From: an uncultured Phycisphaerales bacterium
Lineage (GTDB): Bacteria > Planctomycetota > Phycisphaerae > Sedimentisphaerales > Anaerohalosphaeraceae
Assembly: GCA_937868095.1 (NCBI GenBank)
Contig: CALMLO010000066.1
Span: 49,982 to 113,981, forward strand
Direction: 5' to 3'
Length of the DNA stretch: 64,000 bases
This document shows positions 33,777-42,074 of this stretch, piece by piece. The position numbers and the translations under genes were made by a program. A model generated the notes under the pieces. That model was given only the letters and a program-made list of their open reading frames with translations. It did not search any database and was not told the DNA's origin. Each line of letters opens with the position of its first letter. Position 1 is the first letter of the stretch.

Positions 33777-35873
33777 TTAATGTCCGAAAAGACGGCTCAG
33801 CAGCAGTCCGCCCTGATAGACCGCCAGCGTCAGCCCGTAGGCCAGCACCGTCAGCCCCCCAAATTGCAGCAAAGCCCACCGCCAGGCCCCGCTTTCCCGA
33901 CGCGTCACCGCCACGGTAGCAATACAAGGAGTGCTGACCAGACAAAACAGCATGATGCAGAATCCTTGCAGTCGGCTGTAATCGGCCTGCAGATGACTGC
34001 GCAGATGGTCCAGGTCTTCTTCGCCCCCCAAAGAATAGACAATCGACAGCTGCGAAACAAACACCTCCTTAGCCATCGTCGCCCCAATCAGCGCCGTGCC
34101 GATTTTCCAATCAAATCCGATCGGCCGCAAAACCGGCTCTATCCACCGTCCCACCCGTCCGGCCAGAGAATACTGCAGCGCCGCGCTCTGCTGCTGCGGA
34201 ACGCTCATCAATTCTGCGGATGCCGGCGGACGCGGATATCGTGTCGCCGCCCACATCACAATGGAAAGGGCCAGAATCACAGTGCCCGCCTTGCGCAGAT
34301 ACATCCTGCCCCGTTCCCACATATGAATCAGCAACCCCCGCAGCGTCGGCAGCCGATACGGCGGAAGTTCCATCACAAACGGAACCGTCTCCCCTTTCAG
34401 AATCGTACGGCGAAGCAAACGCACACAGACAATCGCCAGCACAATCCCAATCAGGTAAATCAGCCACATCATCGGCCCCCGAAGCGGCGCCGGAAAAAAC
34501 GCCGGAATCAAAAGCCCGTAAATCGTAATCCGCGCCCCGCAGCTCATCAGAGGAATCACCAGCATCGTCGCCAGCCGATTGTGCCGGTTTTCCAGAATGC
34601 GAGTCGCCATAATCGCCGGCACCGAACAGCCGAAACCAATCAGCATCGGAATAAAACTCTTCCCGTGCAGACCGATGCGGTGCATCAGACGGTCCATCAG
34701 AAAAGCCGCCCGCGCCATATACCCGCTGTCCTCAAGAAAGGCAATTCCCAAAAACAGCAGCAGAATATTCGGCAGAAACACCACCACCCCGCCGACCCCG
34801 GCAATCACCCCGTCAATCAGCAGCGATTTGAGTTCTTCCGCAAAGCCCTCCGGCCAAAACCGCTCCGCCAGATGGGAAAGAAAAGTAAACCCGTCTTCCA
34901 GCCAGCCCTGCGGCCAGCCCCCCACCTGAAACGTCAGATAGAACACTGCATACATCAAAGCCGCAAAAACCGGCAGCCCCAGATACCGATGAATCAGCAC
35001 CGCATCCAGACGGTCGCTGATGTCGTGCCGCTTGGGAACAGTCTGCCGAACCGTCTCCCGCAAAGCCCCCGAAATAAAACCGTACCGCCGTTCGGCAATC
35101 AGCACCTCCGGCGACTCCTTAAACAACTTATGCAAATGCTGCTGAACCTGATGAAGAACATCCGTCGTTTGGGGGGAACGAATCTGATGGCGAATCTCCG
35201 GATCCCCTTCGAGCAGTTTCAGGGCCACCCACCGCCGCCCATACTGCTGAATCAAAGGATGGCTTTCATCGAGGGTCTGTTCTATCTTTCCAACGGCCTC
35301 GTCCAGCTCCGGCCCGTAACGAATCTCCACCGCCTTCGGCCGCGGTGAATCCGCATATCGGACAATGGCCTCTTTCAGCTGCTCAATGCCTTCTTTTTGG
35401 GTGGCCACCAGCGGCACAATCGGCGCCCCCAGCAGCACACGCATCTGCTCCAGGTCAAACTCCAGCCCCCGCTGACGAGCCAGGTCGCTCATGTTGAAGG
35501 CCAGCACCAGCGGAACCTTCATCTCTATCAGCTGAACCGTCAGATACAGCTGCCGTTCCAGATTGGAGGCATCGACCACATTCACCACAACATCAGGCCG
35601 CTCCTCCAGCAGGAATTGACGAGCAATCCGCTCCTCCAGCGTATAAGCGGTCAGACTGTACACACCCGGCAGGTCAACAACACGCACAGTCCGCCCGTCA
35701 ACCTTGAAGATGCCTTCCTTCTTCTCCACCGTCACACCGGGATAATTGCCCGTGTGCTGATGGGTTCCCGTCAGGGCATTAAAAACCGTTGTCTTTCCGC
35801 TGTTCGGCTGACCCGCCAGGGCCGCCAGCAATTTCGCCTTATTTGAAGAAGCGTTTGTTTCTGCCTTTTCCAT
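33777..35873 (-). CDS. feoB: Ferrous iron transporter FeoB
   Basis: 698-residue inner-membrane Fe2+ importer with an N-terminal GTPase. G1 is GQPNSGKTTVFNALTG (about 17-32), G2/G3 appear in YPGVTVEKKEG and VVDLPGVYSL, and G4 in AFNMSD. The membrane domain has two FeoB gates, with GFGCSVPAIMATR and STPCIATVAVTRRE. It is slightly shorter than the E. coli protein (773). Start ATG 35873 follows the feoA stop by 2 bases with no ribosome site, so translation is coupled. Expression is probably repressed by the metal-bound regulator of the same operon. Confidence 0.97.
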   Translation of the reverse strand: MEKAETNASSNKAKLLAALAGQPNSGKTTVFNALTGTHQHTGNYPGVTVEKKEGIFKVDGRTVRVVDLPGVYSLTAYTLEERIARQFLLEERPDVVVNVVDASNLERQLYLTVQLIEMKVPLVLAFNMSDLARQRGLEFDLEQMRVLLGAPIVPLVATQKEGIEQLKEAIVRYADSPRPKAVEIRYGPELDEAVGKIEQTLDESHPLIQQYGRRWVALKLLEGDPEIRHQIRSPQTTDVLHQVQQHLHKLFKESPEVLIAERRYGFISGALRETVRQTVPKRHDISDRLDAVLIHRYLGLPVFAALMYAVFYLTFQVGGWPQGWLEDGFTFLSHLAERFWPEGFAEELKSLLIDGVIAGVGGVVVFLPNILLLFLGIAFLEDSGYMARAAFLMDRLMHRIGLHGKSFIPMLIGFGCSVPAIMATRILENRHNRLATMLVIPLMSCGARITIYGLLIPAFFPAPLRGPMMWLIYLIGIVLAIVCVRLLRRTILKGETVPFVMELPPYRLPTLRGLLIHMWERGRMYLRKAGTVILALSIVMWAATRYPRPPASAELMSVPQQQSAALQYSLAGRVGRWIEPVLRPIGFDWKIGTALIGATMAKEVFVSQLSIVYSLGGEEDLDHLRSHLQADYSRLQGFCIMLFCLVSTPCIATVAVTRRESGAWRWALLQFGGLTVLAYGLTLAVYQGGLLLSRLFGH

Positions 35874-35875
35874 AT

Positions 35876-36124
35876 TTACAAAGGAGCAACTTCGAGTTTT
35901 TCCGACATCCCCCGTCCAAAAACGATTTTTGTATTCTTAACCTGCACAACCAGCTGCCCGTGAAAATCATTTCGCAGGACTTCAATCGTTTCCCCGGGTA
36001 CCAGCCCCATCGCCGCCAGCCGGCCGGTCAATCCGTGGCCGGCCGCTATGCGAACCAGACGAACTGACTGTCCGGCCGGCACCTCCGACAAAAAGTAAGT
36101 TTTCTTCACAGGTGAAGATTCCAT
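35876..36124 (-). CDS. feoA: Ferrous iron transport protein FeoA
   Basis: 82-residue SH3-like protein that interacts with FeoB and is needed for Fe2+ uptake. The family pattern is clear in LSEVPAGQSVRLVRIAAGHGLTGRLAAMGLVPGETIEVL and GQLVVQVKNTKIVFGRGMSEKLEV. The ATG at 36124 follows directly on the dtxR stop codon with no gap. Middle gene of a three-gene dtxR-feoA-feoB operon. Confidence 0.95.
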   Translation of the reverse strand: MESSPVKKTYFLSEVPAGQSVRLVRIAAGHGLTGRLAAMGLVPGETIEVLRNDFHGQLVVQVKNTKIVFGRGMSEKLEVAPL

Positions 36125-36610
36125 TTATAAATCCTCGGTTTTCCCTTGATTGGACAACTCCTGATTTCGGAGTCGAAAGTTCTCAAATTCCGATACACAG
36201 TCTTTCCCCTTGCCCCCGCAGCGGCCGAGAAACTCGATAAACACCACCAGACGCTCAATGACTTCCGGCCCCAGCGTATGCTCCGCCCGGCAGGCCGCCT
36301 CCTGAGAAACGGACTCCTCCAGACCCAAAACATCCGCAAAAAACGAATGAAGGACCTGATGCCGACGCACGACCCGACAGGCCAGCCGTTCCCCCTCTTC
36401 CGTCAGCGTAATCACACCATACGGCTCATAATGAATCAGCCCCTTCTGAGCCAGCGTACGAAGGGCACCCGTAACCGAAGCCCGCGTAACCTTCAGCTGC
36501 TCAGCAATATCCTTGCTGCGAGCCGCTGATTTGCGGGCCAGCAGGTTAAAAATCGCCTCCAGATAATCTTCCAGAGACGCGCTCAATTTTTCTCGATTTT
36601 CAAGTTCCAT
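36125..36610 (-). CDS. DtxR/MntR-family metal-dependent transcriptional regulator
   Basis: 161 residues. The winged helix (about 10-75) has DYLEAIFNLLARKSAARSKDIAEQLKVTRASVTGALRTLAQKGLIHYEPYG, followed by the metal-binding/dimer domain (RRHQVLHSFFADVLG with SQEAACRAEHTLGPEVIERLVVFIEFL), where Cys, Glu and His residues suit Fe or Mn coordination. There is no third SH3 domain; a separate FeoA follows. As first gene of the feo operon it probably represses itself and feoAB when iron is plentiful. The ATG has no clear ribosome site, and the leader from the promoter at 36637-36665 would be about 20 bases. Confidence 0.93.
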   Translation of the reverse strand: MELENREKLSASLEDYLEAIFNLLARKSAARSKDIAEQLKVTRASVTGALRTLAQKGLIHYEPYGVITLTEEGERLACRVVRRHQVLHSFFADVLGLEESVSQEAACRAEHTLGPEVIERLVVFIEFLGRCGGKGKDCVSEFENFRLRNQELSNQGKTEDL

Positions 36611-36636
36611 TTTTCAATCAAAAATTAGGGTTGATT

Positions 36637-36665
36637 AACATAGTTAGCCGCCTCTAACTTGTCAA
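36637..36665 (-). promoter_or_regulatory. feo operon promoter with overlapping DtxR-type operator
   Basis: On the minus strand TTGACA (36665-36660), a 17-base spacer and TATGTT (36642-36637). The spacer holds a perfect 6-6-6 inverted repeat, AGTTAGaggcggCTAACT on the minus strand (36659-36642). Binding there would block the polymerase. It is the natural operator for the dtxR-type regulator encoded next. Confidence 0.75.
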
Positions 36666-36746
36666 GATATTTTTTAAATTATTTTATATCAACAAGTTAT
36701 GCTGCTTCAGCCCTCTGCTCTTCTCCCCAAAAGAACCGTTTTTTAC

Positions 36747-36775
36747 TTTACACACCCCCGTCTTTAGACGATAAT
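36747..36775 (+). promoter_or_regulatory. Promoter of glmS
   Basis: TTTACA (36747-36752), a 17-base spacer and GATAAT (36770-36775) lie 37 bases before the glmS ATG. The glmS ribozyme core was not seen in this short leader. Confidence 0.6.
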
Positions 36776-36812
36776 AATTTCACCTTTTTGACCCCTTGAT
36801 GAGGATTGCAAT

Positions 36813-38678
36813 ATGTGTGGAATTGTAGCATATTTTGGGAATAAACCGGCCCAGCCGATTCTTATTGAAGGTCTCAAACGTCTCGAATACCGCGGTTATG
36901 ACTCTGCGGGAATTGCCCTGCTCGAAAACGGTGAATTTCATCTTGTCAAAAGTACCGGAAGAATCAGCAATCTCGAGGAAATGCTCTCCGGACGGGTTTC
37001 CCCTGCAACGATTGGGATTGGGCACACCCGCTGGGCTACTCATGGCCGCCCCAACCAGGTCAACGCCCACCCCCATCTCGATTACACCGGAAAAATCGCC
37101 GTCGTCCACAACGGCATCATTGAAAACTATGCCACCCTCAAGAAATGGCTTCTCAAAGAGGGCTGCACCTTTCGCAGTGAAACCGATACAGAAGTCATCG
37201 CCAACCTTATCGGCTATTTTTACGAAAAACACCACGACCGAAATGGACAGCCCGCACCCCACGGCAATCGCTTCGAATGGGCCGTCCAGCAGGCACTCAG
37301 CGAAATCTACGGAACCTACGGACTGGCGATTCTCTGCGCAGACTGCCCCGATATCCTCATCGGTGCAAAAAAAGGAAGCCCCTTAATTCTCGGCGTCGGA
37401 AAAAACGAATACCTCATCGCATCCGATGCCGCGGCCATTGTCAAGCATACCACCCAGGCCATCTACCTGGCAGACGGAGAAATCGTCATCGCCGGACGCC
37501 ACGGCTTTCACACCAAAACACTCGACAACAAAGACGTCCAAAAGGAACTCAAAGAAATCGAAATCTCCCTCGACCAAATCGAACTGGAGGGGTTCGACCA
37601 TTATATGCAGAAGGAAATTGCCGAGCAGCCCACATCCCTCGAAACCTGTCTGAAGGGACGGGTGGACCTCAAAAACGGCCGCATCATCCTTGGCGGCGTC
37701 TCTGCCTATCTGCGGGAACTGACACGAGCCAAACGCATTATTCTGACCGGATGCGGAACCGCCTGGCATGCCGCGCTCATCGGCGAGTTTCTATTCGAAC
37801 AGCTCGCCCGCATCCCAGCCGAGGTCGAATATGCCAGCGAATTCCGATACCGCAATCCCATTCTCGAAGAAGGAACTGTCGTCATTGCCATCAGCCAGTC
37901 CGGCGAAACCGCCGATACGCTGGCGGCTGTCGAACAGGCCAAAGAACGCGGCGCCCTGGTCCTGGGCATTGTCAACGCTGTCGGCTCCTCGATTGCACGC
38001 CTCACCGATGCCGGCGTATATCTGCGAGTCGGCCCGGAAATCGGCGTCGCCAGCACCAAGGCCTTCACCGCTCAGGTGGCCGTCCTGGCTATGCTGGCCA
38101 TCGAACTGGGACGCCGCCGACACCTCAGCGCCGATGCTGTGCAGACTCTCCTGAACGAACTGACCTCCATCCCTCAGAAAATCAGCCGGATTCTACAGCA
38201 ATCCGACCTCATCTGTCAAATTGCTCAGGCAAACAAAGACCGCGAAAACTGGCTCTTTCTCGGCCGCGGATTTAATTATCCGGTCGCCCTCGAAGGCGCT
38301 CTCAAACTCAAAGAGATCAGCTATATTCACGCCGAAGGACTGCCCGCCGCAGAAATGAAACACGGTCCCATCGCCCTGATTACAGACCAAATGCCGACCG
38401 TCTTCATCGCCACCCGCTGTTCCCAATACGAAAAAATCCGCGGCAATATCGAAGAAGTCCGCGCACGCGGCGGAAAAACCATCGTCATAGCCACCGAAGG
38501 CGACGAGCAAATCAAACCCTATGCCGATTCGCTTATTGCCGTACCCGAAACCTGCGAACCCCTTCAGCCGATGCTCACCGTCGTTCCCCTCCAAATGCTG
38601 GCGTACTGCGCTGCCATCCTTCGCGGACACGACGTCGATAAACCTCGCAATCTGGCCAAAAGCGTTACCGTCGAATAA
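36813..38678 (+). CDS. glmS: Glutamine-fructose-6-phosphate aminotransferase GlmS
   Basis: 621-residue cytoplasmic enzyme making glucosamine-6-phosphate for peptidoglycan and sugar polymers. The N-terminal glutaminase starts MCGIVAYFG with catalytic Cys 2, and continues with RRLEYRGYDSAGIA-type sequence (KRLEYRGYDSAG), HTRWATHG and VVHNGIIENY. The two SIS isomerase domains are visible in LTGCGTAWHAALIGE, ISQSGETADTLAA, TKAFTAQVAVLAML and LPAAEMKHGPIALI, ending in DKPRNLAKSVTVE as in the family. Length normal. GAGGATTGC is the ribosome site. Confidence 0.97.
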   Translation: MCGIVAYFGNKPAQPILIEGLKRLEYRGYDSAGIALLENGEFHLVKSTGRISNLEEMLSGRVSPATIGIGHTRWATHGRPNQVNAHPHLDYTGKIAVVHNGIIENYATLKKWLLKEGCTFRSETDTEVIANLIGYFYEKHHDRNGQPAPHGNRFEWAVQQALSEIYGTYGLAILCADCPDILIGAKKGSPLILGVGKNEYLIASDAAAIVKHTTQAIYLADGEIVIAGRHGFHTKTLDNKDVQKELKEIEISLDQIELEGFDHYMQKEIAEQPTSLETCLKGRVDLKNGRIILGGVSAYLRELTRAKRIILTGCGTAWHAALIGEFLFEQLARIPAEVEYASEFRYRNPILEEGTVVIAISQSGETADTLAAVEQAKERGALVLGIVNAVGSSIARLTDAGVYLRVGPEIGVASTKAFTAQVAVLAMLAIELGRRRHLSADAVQTLLNELTSIPQKISRILQQSDLICQIAQANKDRENWLFLGRGFNYPVALEGALKLKEISYIHAEGLPAAEMKHGPIALITDQMPTVFIATRCSQYEKIRGNIEEVRARGGKTIVIATEGDEQIKPYADSLIAVPETCEPLQPMLTVVPLQMLAYCAAILRGHDVDKPRNLAKSVTVE

Positions 38679-38782
38679 AACCGCTCCGCCGCCGGAAAGA
38701 AGTTTATCAATCCCTTTCAGAAGATATAATAGCCGGCAAAGAAACGGCAATCGGTCTTCGAAGGGCGGCCCAGCGAATCAGA

Positions 38783-39652
38783 ATGGAAATCTGGACCATT
38801 CAAAAACTGCTGAACTGGATGACGGCATACTTCACCCAAAAACAGGTGGACAGCCCCCGTCTCAGCGCCGAACTGCTGCTCTGCCATATTCTCGGCTTTC
38901 AGCGGATTGAACTCTACACCCAGCACGACCGCATCGTCCAGGAGCCCCAACTGACCCAACTTCGCCAACTGGTCAAGCGAGCCGCCGAACAGGAACCGAT
39001 TGCCTACCTCGTTCAGCGCTGTGAATTTTACTCCCTTTCCCTCAAAATCACCCCCGACTGCCTGATTCCCCGTCCCGAAACAGAACTGCTGGCGGAAAAA
39101 GCCATCGAGTTTCTCCGCAAACGGCCGGCCCCCCGCCGCGCCCTCGACTTATGCACCGGCTCCGGCTGCATCGCCATCGCCCTGGCCAAAAACTGCAAAG
39201 ACCTCCATTTGACGGCCGTTGACATCTCCGATGCCGCCCTGGCCGTAGCCGCCGAAAACATCCGCAGACACAATCTCAGCGAACAAATCACCCTCCTGCG
39301 CGGCGACCTCTTTGACGCCCTCCTCGATGAACTCGACCAGCCCGCTTTTGACCTGATTGTCTCCAATCCCCCCTATGTCAGCGATGCAGAATATGAAAAA
39401 CTCGCCCCCGCCGTCAAGAATTATGAACCCAGAATAGCCCTCTGGGGCGGCACAGACGGTCTGGCCGTCCACCACCGCATCATCGAGCAGGCCGGCCGAT
39501 ACCTCAAACCCGACGGCGCCCTCATGCTCGAAATCGGCTATGAACAGGGACCCGCCGTCAAACAAATGCTCGAACAAACAGGCCGTTTCCCCACCGTCGA
39601 GATTCTTCAGGACCTCGCCCAAAAAGACCGAATCGCCATCGGCAGACGCTAA
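38783..39652 (+). CDS. prmC: Release factor glutamine methyltransferase PrmC
   Basis: 289 residues. PrmC methylates the Gln of the GGQ motif in peptide release factors. A helical N-terminal domain (about 1-80) is followed by a SAM-binding Rossmann domain: ALDLCTGSGCIAIALAKN (motif I) and the signature SNPPYVSDAEYEKL (motif IV, residues near 192), with RPETELLAEKAIEFL before it. It usually sits next to prfA, but here it follows glmS at 105 bases. It converges with the TatD gene, with 11 bases between stops. Confidence 0.95.
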   Translation: MEIWTIQKLLNWMTAYFTQKQVDSPRLSAELLLCHILGFQRIELYTQHDRIVQEPQLTQLRQLVKRAAEQEPIAYLVQRCEFYSLSLKITPDCLIPRPETELLAEKAIEFLRKRPAPRRALDLCTGSGCIAIALAKNCKDLHLTAVDISDAALAVAAENIRRHNLSEQITLLRGDLFDALLDELDQPAFDLIVSNPPYVSDAEYEKLAPAVKNYEPRIALWGGTDGLAVHHRIIEQAGRYLKPDGALMLEIGYEQGPAVKQMLEQTGRFPTVEILQDLAQKDRIAIGRR

Positions 39653-39663
39653 CCCCCTGACCC

Positions 39664-40443
39664 TCACTCCAGACCGAAAAACTCCATACTGGTTGCCGTC
39701 ACCCTCCGCGCAAACTGGTCCAAAGACAGCCCGTAAATCTCCGCCAGTTTCGCCGCCGTATGAATCAGCAGCGCCGGCTCATTGGGCTGAATCTTGCGCA
39801 CCGGCTCCGGCGACAGATACGGACAATCCGTTTCAATCATCACCCGCTCCAGCGGAAACCTCGCAGCCGCCCGGCGGGCCTCCTCCGCCTTTTTAAATGT
39901 GATTATCCCCGTAAACGAAACAAAGTATCCCCGCCTCTCCACTTCCGCCGTTTGCTCCAGATTGCCGCTGTAGCAATGAATAACCACCTTAGGCAGCCGG
40001 CCGCGGTATTCCTCCAGTATCGACATCGCCTCCTCGAAGGCCTCTCGAATATGAATAACCGCCGGCTTCTGCAGCTCGGCGGCAATCTCCAACTGAGCAC
40101 GAAAGATGCGCCGCTGATTGTCCGCCTGGGAATGATGATAGTAATAATCCAGCCCCGTTTCCCCCACGGCGGCAGCACGCGGATGAGCGGCCGTCCGGCG
40201 AAGCATCTGCAGTTCGGCCTCGCCGATCTCATCTGCATAATGCGGATGATACCCCACCGCCGCCCGCAGCCCCTCTATCCGGCAGGCCAGCTCCACAGCC
40301 CGCTCATTGTCCTCCGGCGAAGTGCCCACTGTAATCCAGCGCCTCACGCCAACCAGACGGCTGCGGGAGAGAACCTGCTCCAGCTGCCCCGCCAGCGGCT
40401 CATAAGTCAAATGCGCATGGGTATCCACCAGTTCCATCGGCAT
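39664..40443 (-). CDS. TatD-family metal-dependent hydrolase
   Basis: 259-residue TIM-barrel nuclease. The metal ligands are visible: VDTHAHLTYEP at the N-terminus, VGETGLDYYYHHSQAD, VIHIREAFEE, VIHCYSGN and ETDCPYLSPEPVR. TatD enzymes degrade DNA 3' ends during repair or apoptosis-like processes. Two in-frame ATGs (40443 and 40437) are possible starts. It lies 29 bases downstream of glyS on the same strand and is probably co-transcribed. Confidence 0.93.
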   Translation of the reverse strand: MPMELVDTHAHLTYEPLAGQLEQVLSRSRLVGVRRWITVGTSPEDNERAVELACRIEGLRAAVGYHPHYADEIGEAELQMLRRTAAHPRAAAVGETGLDYYYHHSQADNQRRIFRAQLEIAAELQKPAVIHIREAFEEAMSILEEYRGRLPKVVIHCYSGNLEQTAEVERRGYFVSFTGIITFKKAEEARRAAARFPLERVMIETDCPYLSPEPVRKIQPNEPALLIHTAAKLAEIYGLSLDQFARRVTATSMEFFGLE

Positions 40444-40472
40444 CCCTTCAGGCCGCGCCCTTGCCGCCGGCT

Positions 40473-41948
40473 CTACAGTTCCAGTTTCTCCAGCAGATAA
40501 TTCTTGACCTGGTCCAGATGCACCCGCACCTGCTCCATACTGTCCCGATGCCGAATCGTAACCGTGCTGTCTTCCTTGGTCTGGCCGTCCACTGTTACAC
40601 AGAAGGGAGTGCCGGCCTCATCCTGCCTCCTGTATCGTCTGCCCACCGCCCCTTTTTCATCATAAAAGACGGCAAAATACTTTTTCAAATCGCGATAAAG
40701 ATTCATCGCAATCTCCGGCATACCGTCTTTCTTAACCAGCGGAAAGATGCCGGCCTTCACAGGCGCCAGCGCCGGATGAAACCGCAGCAGATTCCGCTGT
40801 TCGCCCCGCACCTGCTCCTCATCATACGCATCCACCAGAAACGCCAGCAGACTGCGGTCAATCCCCGCCGACGGCTCTATCACATACGGAACATACCGCT
40901 CCCGCGTCTCCTCATCAAAATATGCCAGCGGCCCTTTTTGATAATCTTCCGCTTCTTCCTTCAGCGTAATCTTCGACAGGTCGCCTTTCTTCTCGTACCA
41001 ATCGTTCATCGTCCGGATGCCGCGCTGATGCTGACGCAAATCATAATCCGTTCGATTGGCAATCCCCTCCAATTCCTGCCAGTCGCCTGAGCCGAAAGGA
41101 AACTTATACTCAATATCCACGCACGCCTTGGCATAATGAGCCAGTTCATCTTTCGCATGCTCACGAAACCGCAGATTTTCCTTGCGGATGCCGTACGTCA
41201 GATACCACTGAAACCGCTCCTGCTTCCAGTGTTCAAACCATTCCTCATCCGTACCGGGCTTGCAGAAAAACTCCAGTTCCGCCTGTTCAAACTCCCGTGT
41301 CCGGAAGATAAACGCCTTCGTCGTTACCTCGTTGCGGAAACTTTTGCCCGTCTGGGCAATCCCGAAAGGAATCTTCACACGCGTCGAATCCAGCACATTG
41401 CGGAAATTGACAAAAATGCCCTGGGCCGTTTCCGGACGCAGAAACACCGTCATCGTATCCTCTATATTGGCCCCCATCCGGGTTTCAAACATCAGACGAA
41501 AAGCCATCGGCTGGCTGAACTGGCCGACCGCCCCGCACGCCGGACAAACCTTCCTGGACAAATCCTGCGCCTTGCTCTCCGCGGTCTCCAGGTCGATATG
41601 CTCCGTGTGCTCTTCCGACCTGCCCTGCGCATCCGCCAGGTGATCCACCCGCGAGCGCGTGCCGCATTTTTGGCACACCGTCACCAAATCAGCAAACTTA
41701 TCGGCATGCCCCGACGCCTTCCAGACCATCGGATGCATCAGAATCGAACAATCCAGCCCTACCACATCGTCCCGCATCTGAACAACATGCTTCCACCACG
41801 CATTGCGGATGTTGCGCTTCAGTTCCGAGCCGAGCGGACCATAATCATAACAACTCGCCAGCCCCCCGTAGATTTCACTTGATTGATAGATAAACCCCCG
41901 CCGCTTGCACAGCGACACAATATCATCCAGTTTTGCTAATTTTGCCAT
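40473..41948 (-). CDS. glyS: Glycyl-tRNA synthetase (dimeric type)
   Basis: 491 residues of the eukaryote-like alpha2 class II enzyme, not the alpha2beta2 form. The start KLDDIVSLCKRRGFIYQSSEIYGGLASCYDYGPLG is characteristic. Zinc-like cysteines in VCQKCGTRSR and CPACGAVG suggest a zinc module. Motif 2 is seen in GIAQTGKSFRNEVT with RTREFEQAELEFF, and motif 3 in YVIEPSAGIDRSLLAFL. The C-terminal anticodon-binding domain ends near 491. GAGGAC lies 7 bases before ATG 41948. Confidence 0.97.
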   Translation of the reverse strand: MAKLAKLDDIVSLCKRRGFIYQSSEIYGGLASCYDYGPLGSELKRNIRNAWWKHVVQMRDDVVGLDCSILMHPMVWKASGHADKFADLVTVCQKCGTRSRVDHLADAQGRSEEHTEHIDLETAESKAQDLSRKVCPACGAVGQFSQPMAFRLMFETRMGANIEDTMTVFLRPETAQGIFVNFRNVLDSTRVKIPFGIAQTGKSFRNEVTTKAFIFRTREFEQAELEFFCKPGTDEEWFEHWKQERFQWYLTYGIRKENLRFREHAKDELAHYAKACVDIEYKFPFGSGDWQELEGIANRTDYDLRQHQRGIRTMNDWYEKKGDLSKITLKEEAEDYQKGPLAYFDEETRERYVPYVIEPSAGIDRSLLAFLVDAYDEEQVRGEQRNLLRFHPALAPVKAGIFPLVKKDGMPEIAMNLYRDLKKYFAVFYDEKGAVGRRYRRQDEAGTPFCVTVDGQTKEDSTVTIRHRDSMEQVRVHLDQVKNYLLEKLEL

Positions 41949-42074
41949 AGATAGTCCTCAACAGTTCACATGAAAATCCGACAGTAAAAATCGGCATTAT
42001 AGCAAAACCGCCCCCTGTTTCAAGACTTCTCCCAGCCCGTTTTGGAGAATCCGTTGAGATGCCGAACAGCGTTC

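Noticed and set aside
33657..35348. 563-codon frame antisense to feoB
   Set aside because: Arg/Gln/His-rich shadow of a clear FeoB gene.
36813..38678. glmS ribozyme or riboswitch in front of glmS
   Set aside because: The leader is only about 30 bases from the promoter; the ribozyme core does not fit.
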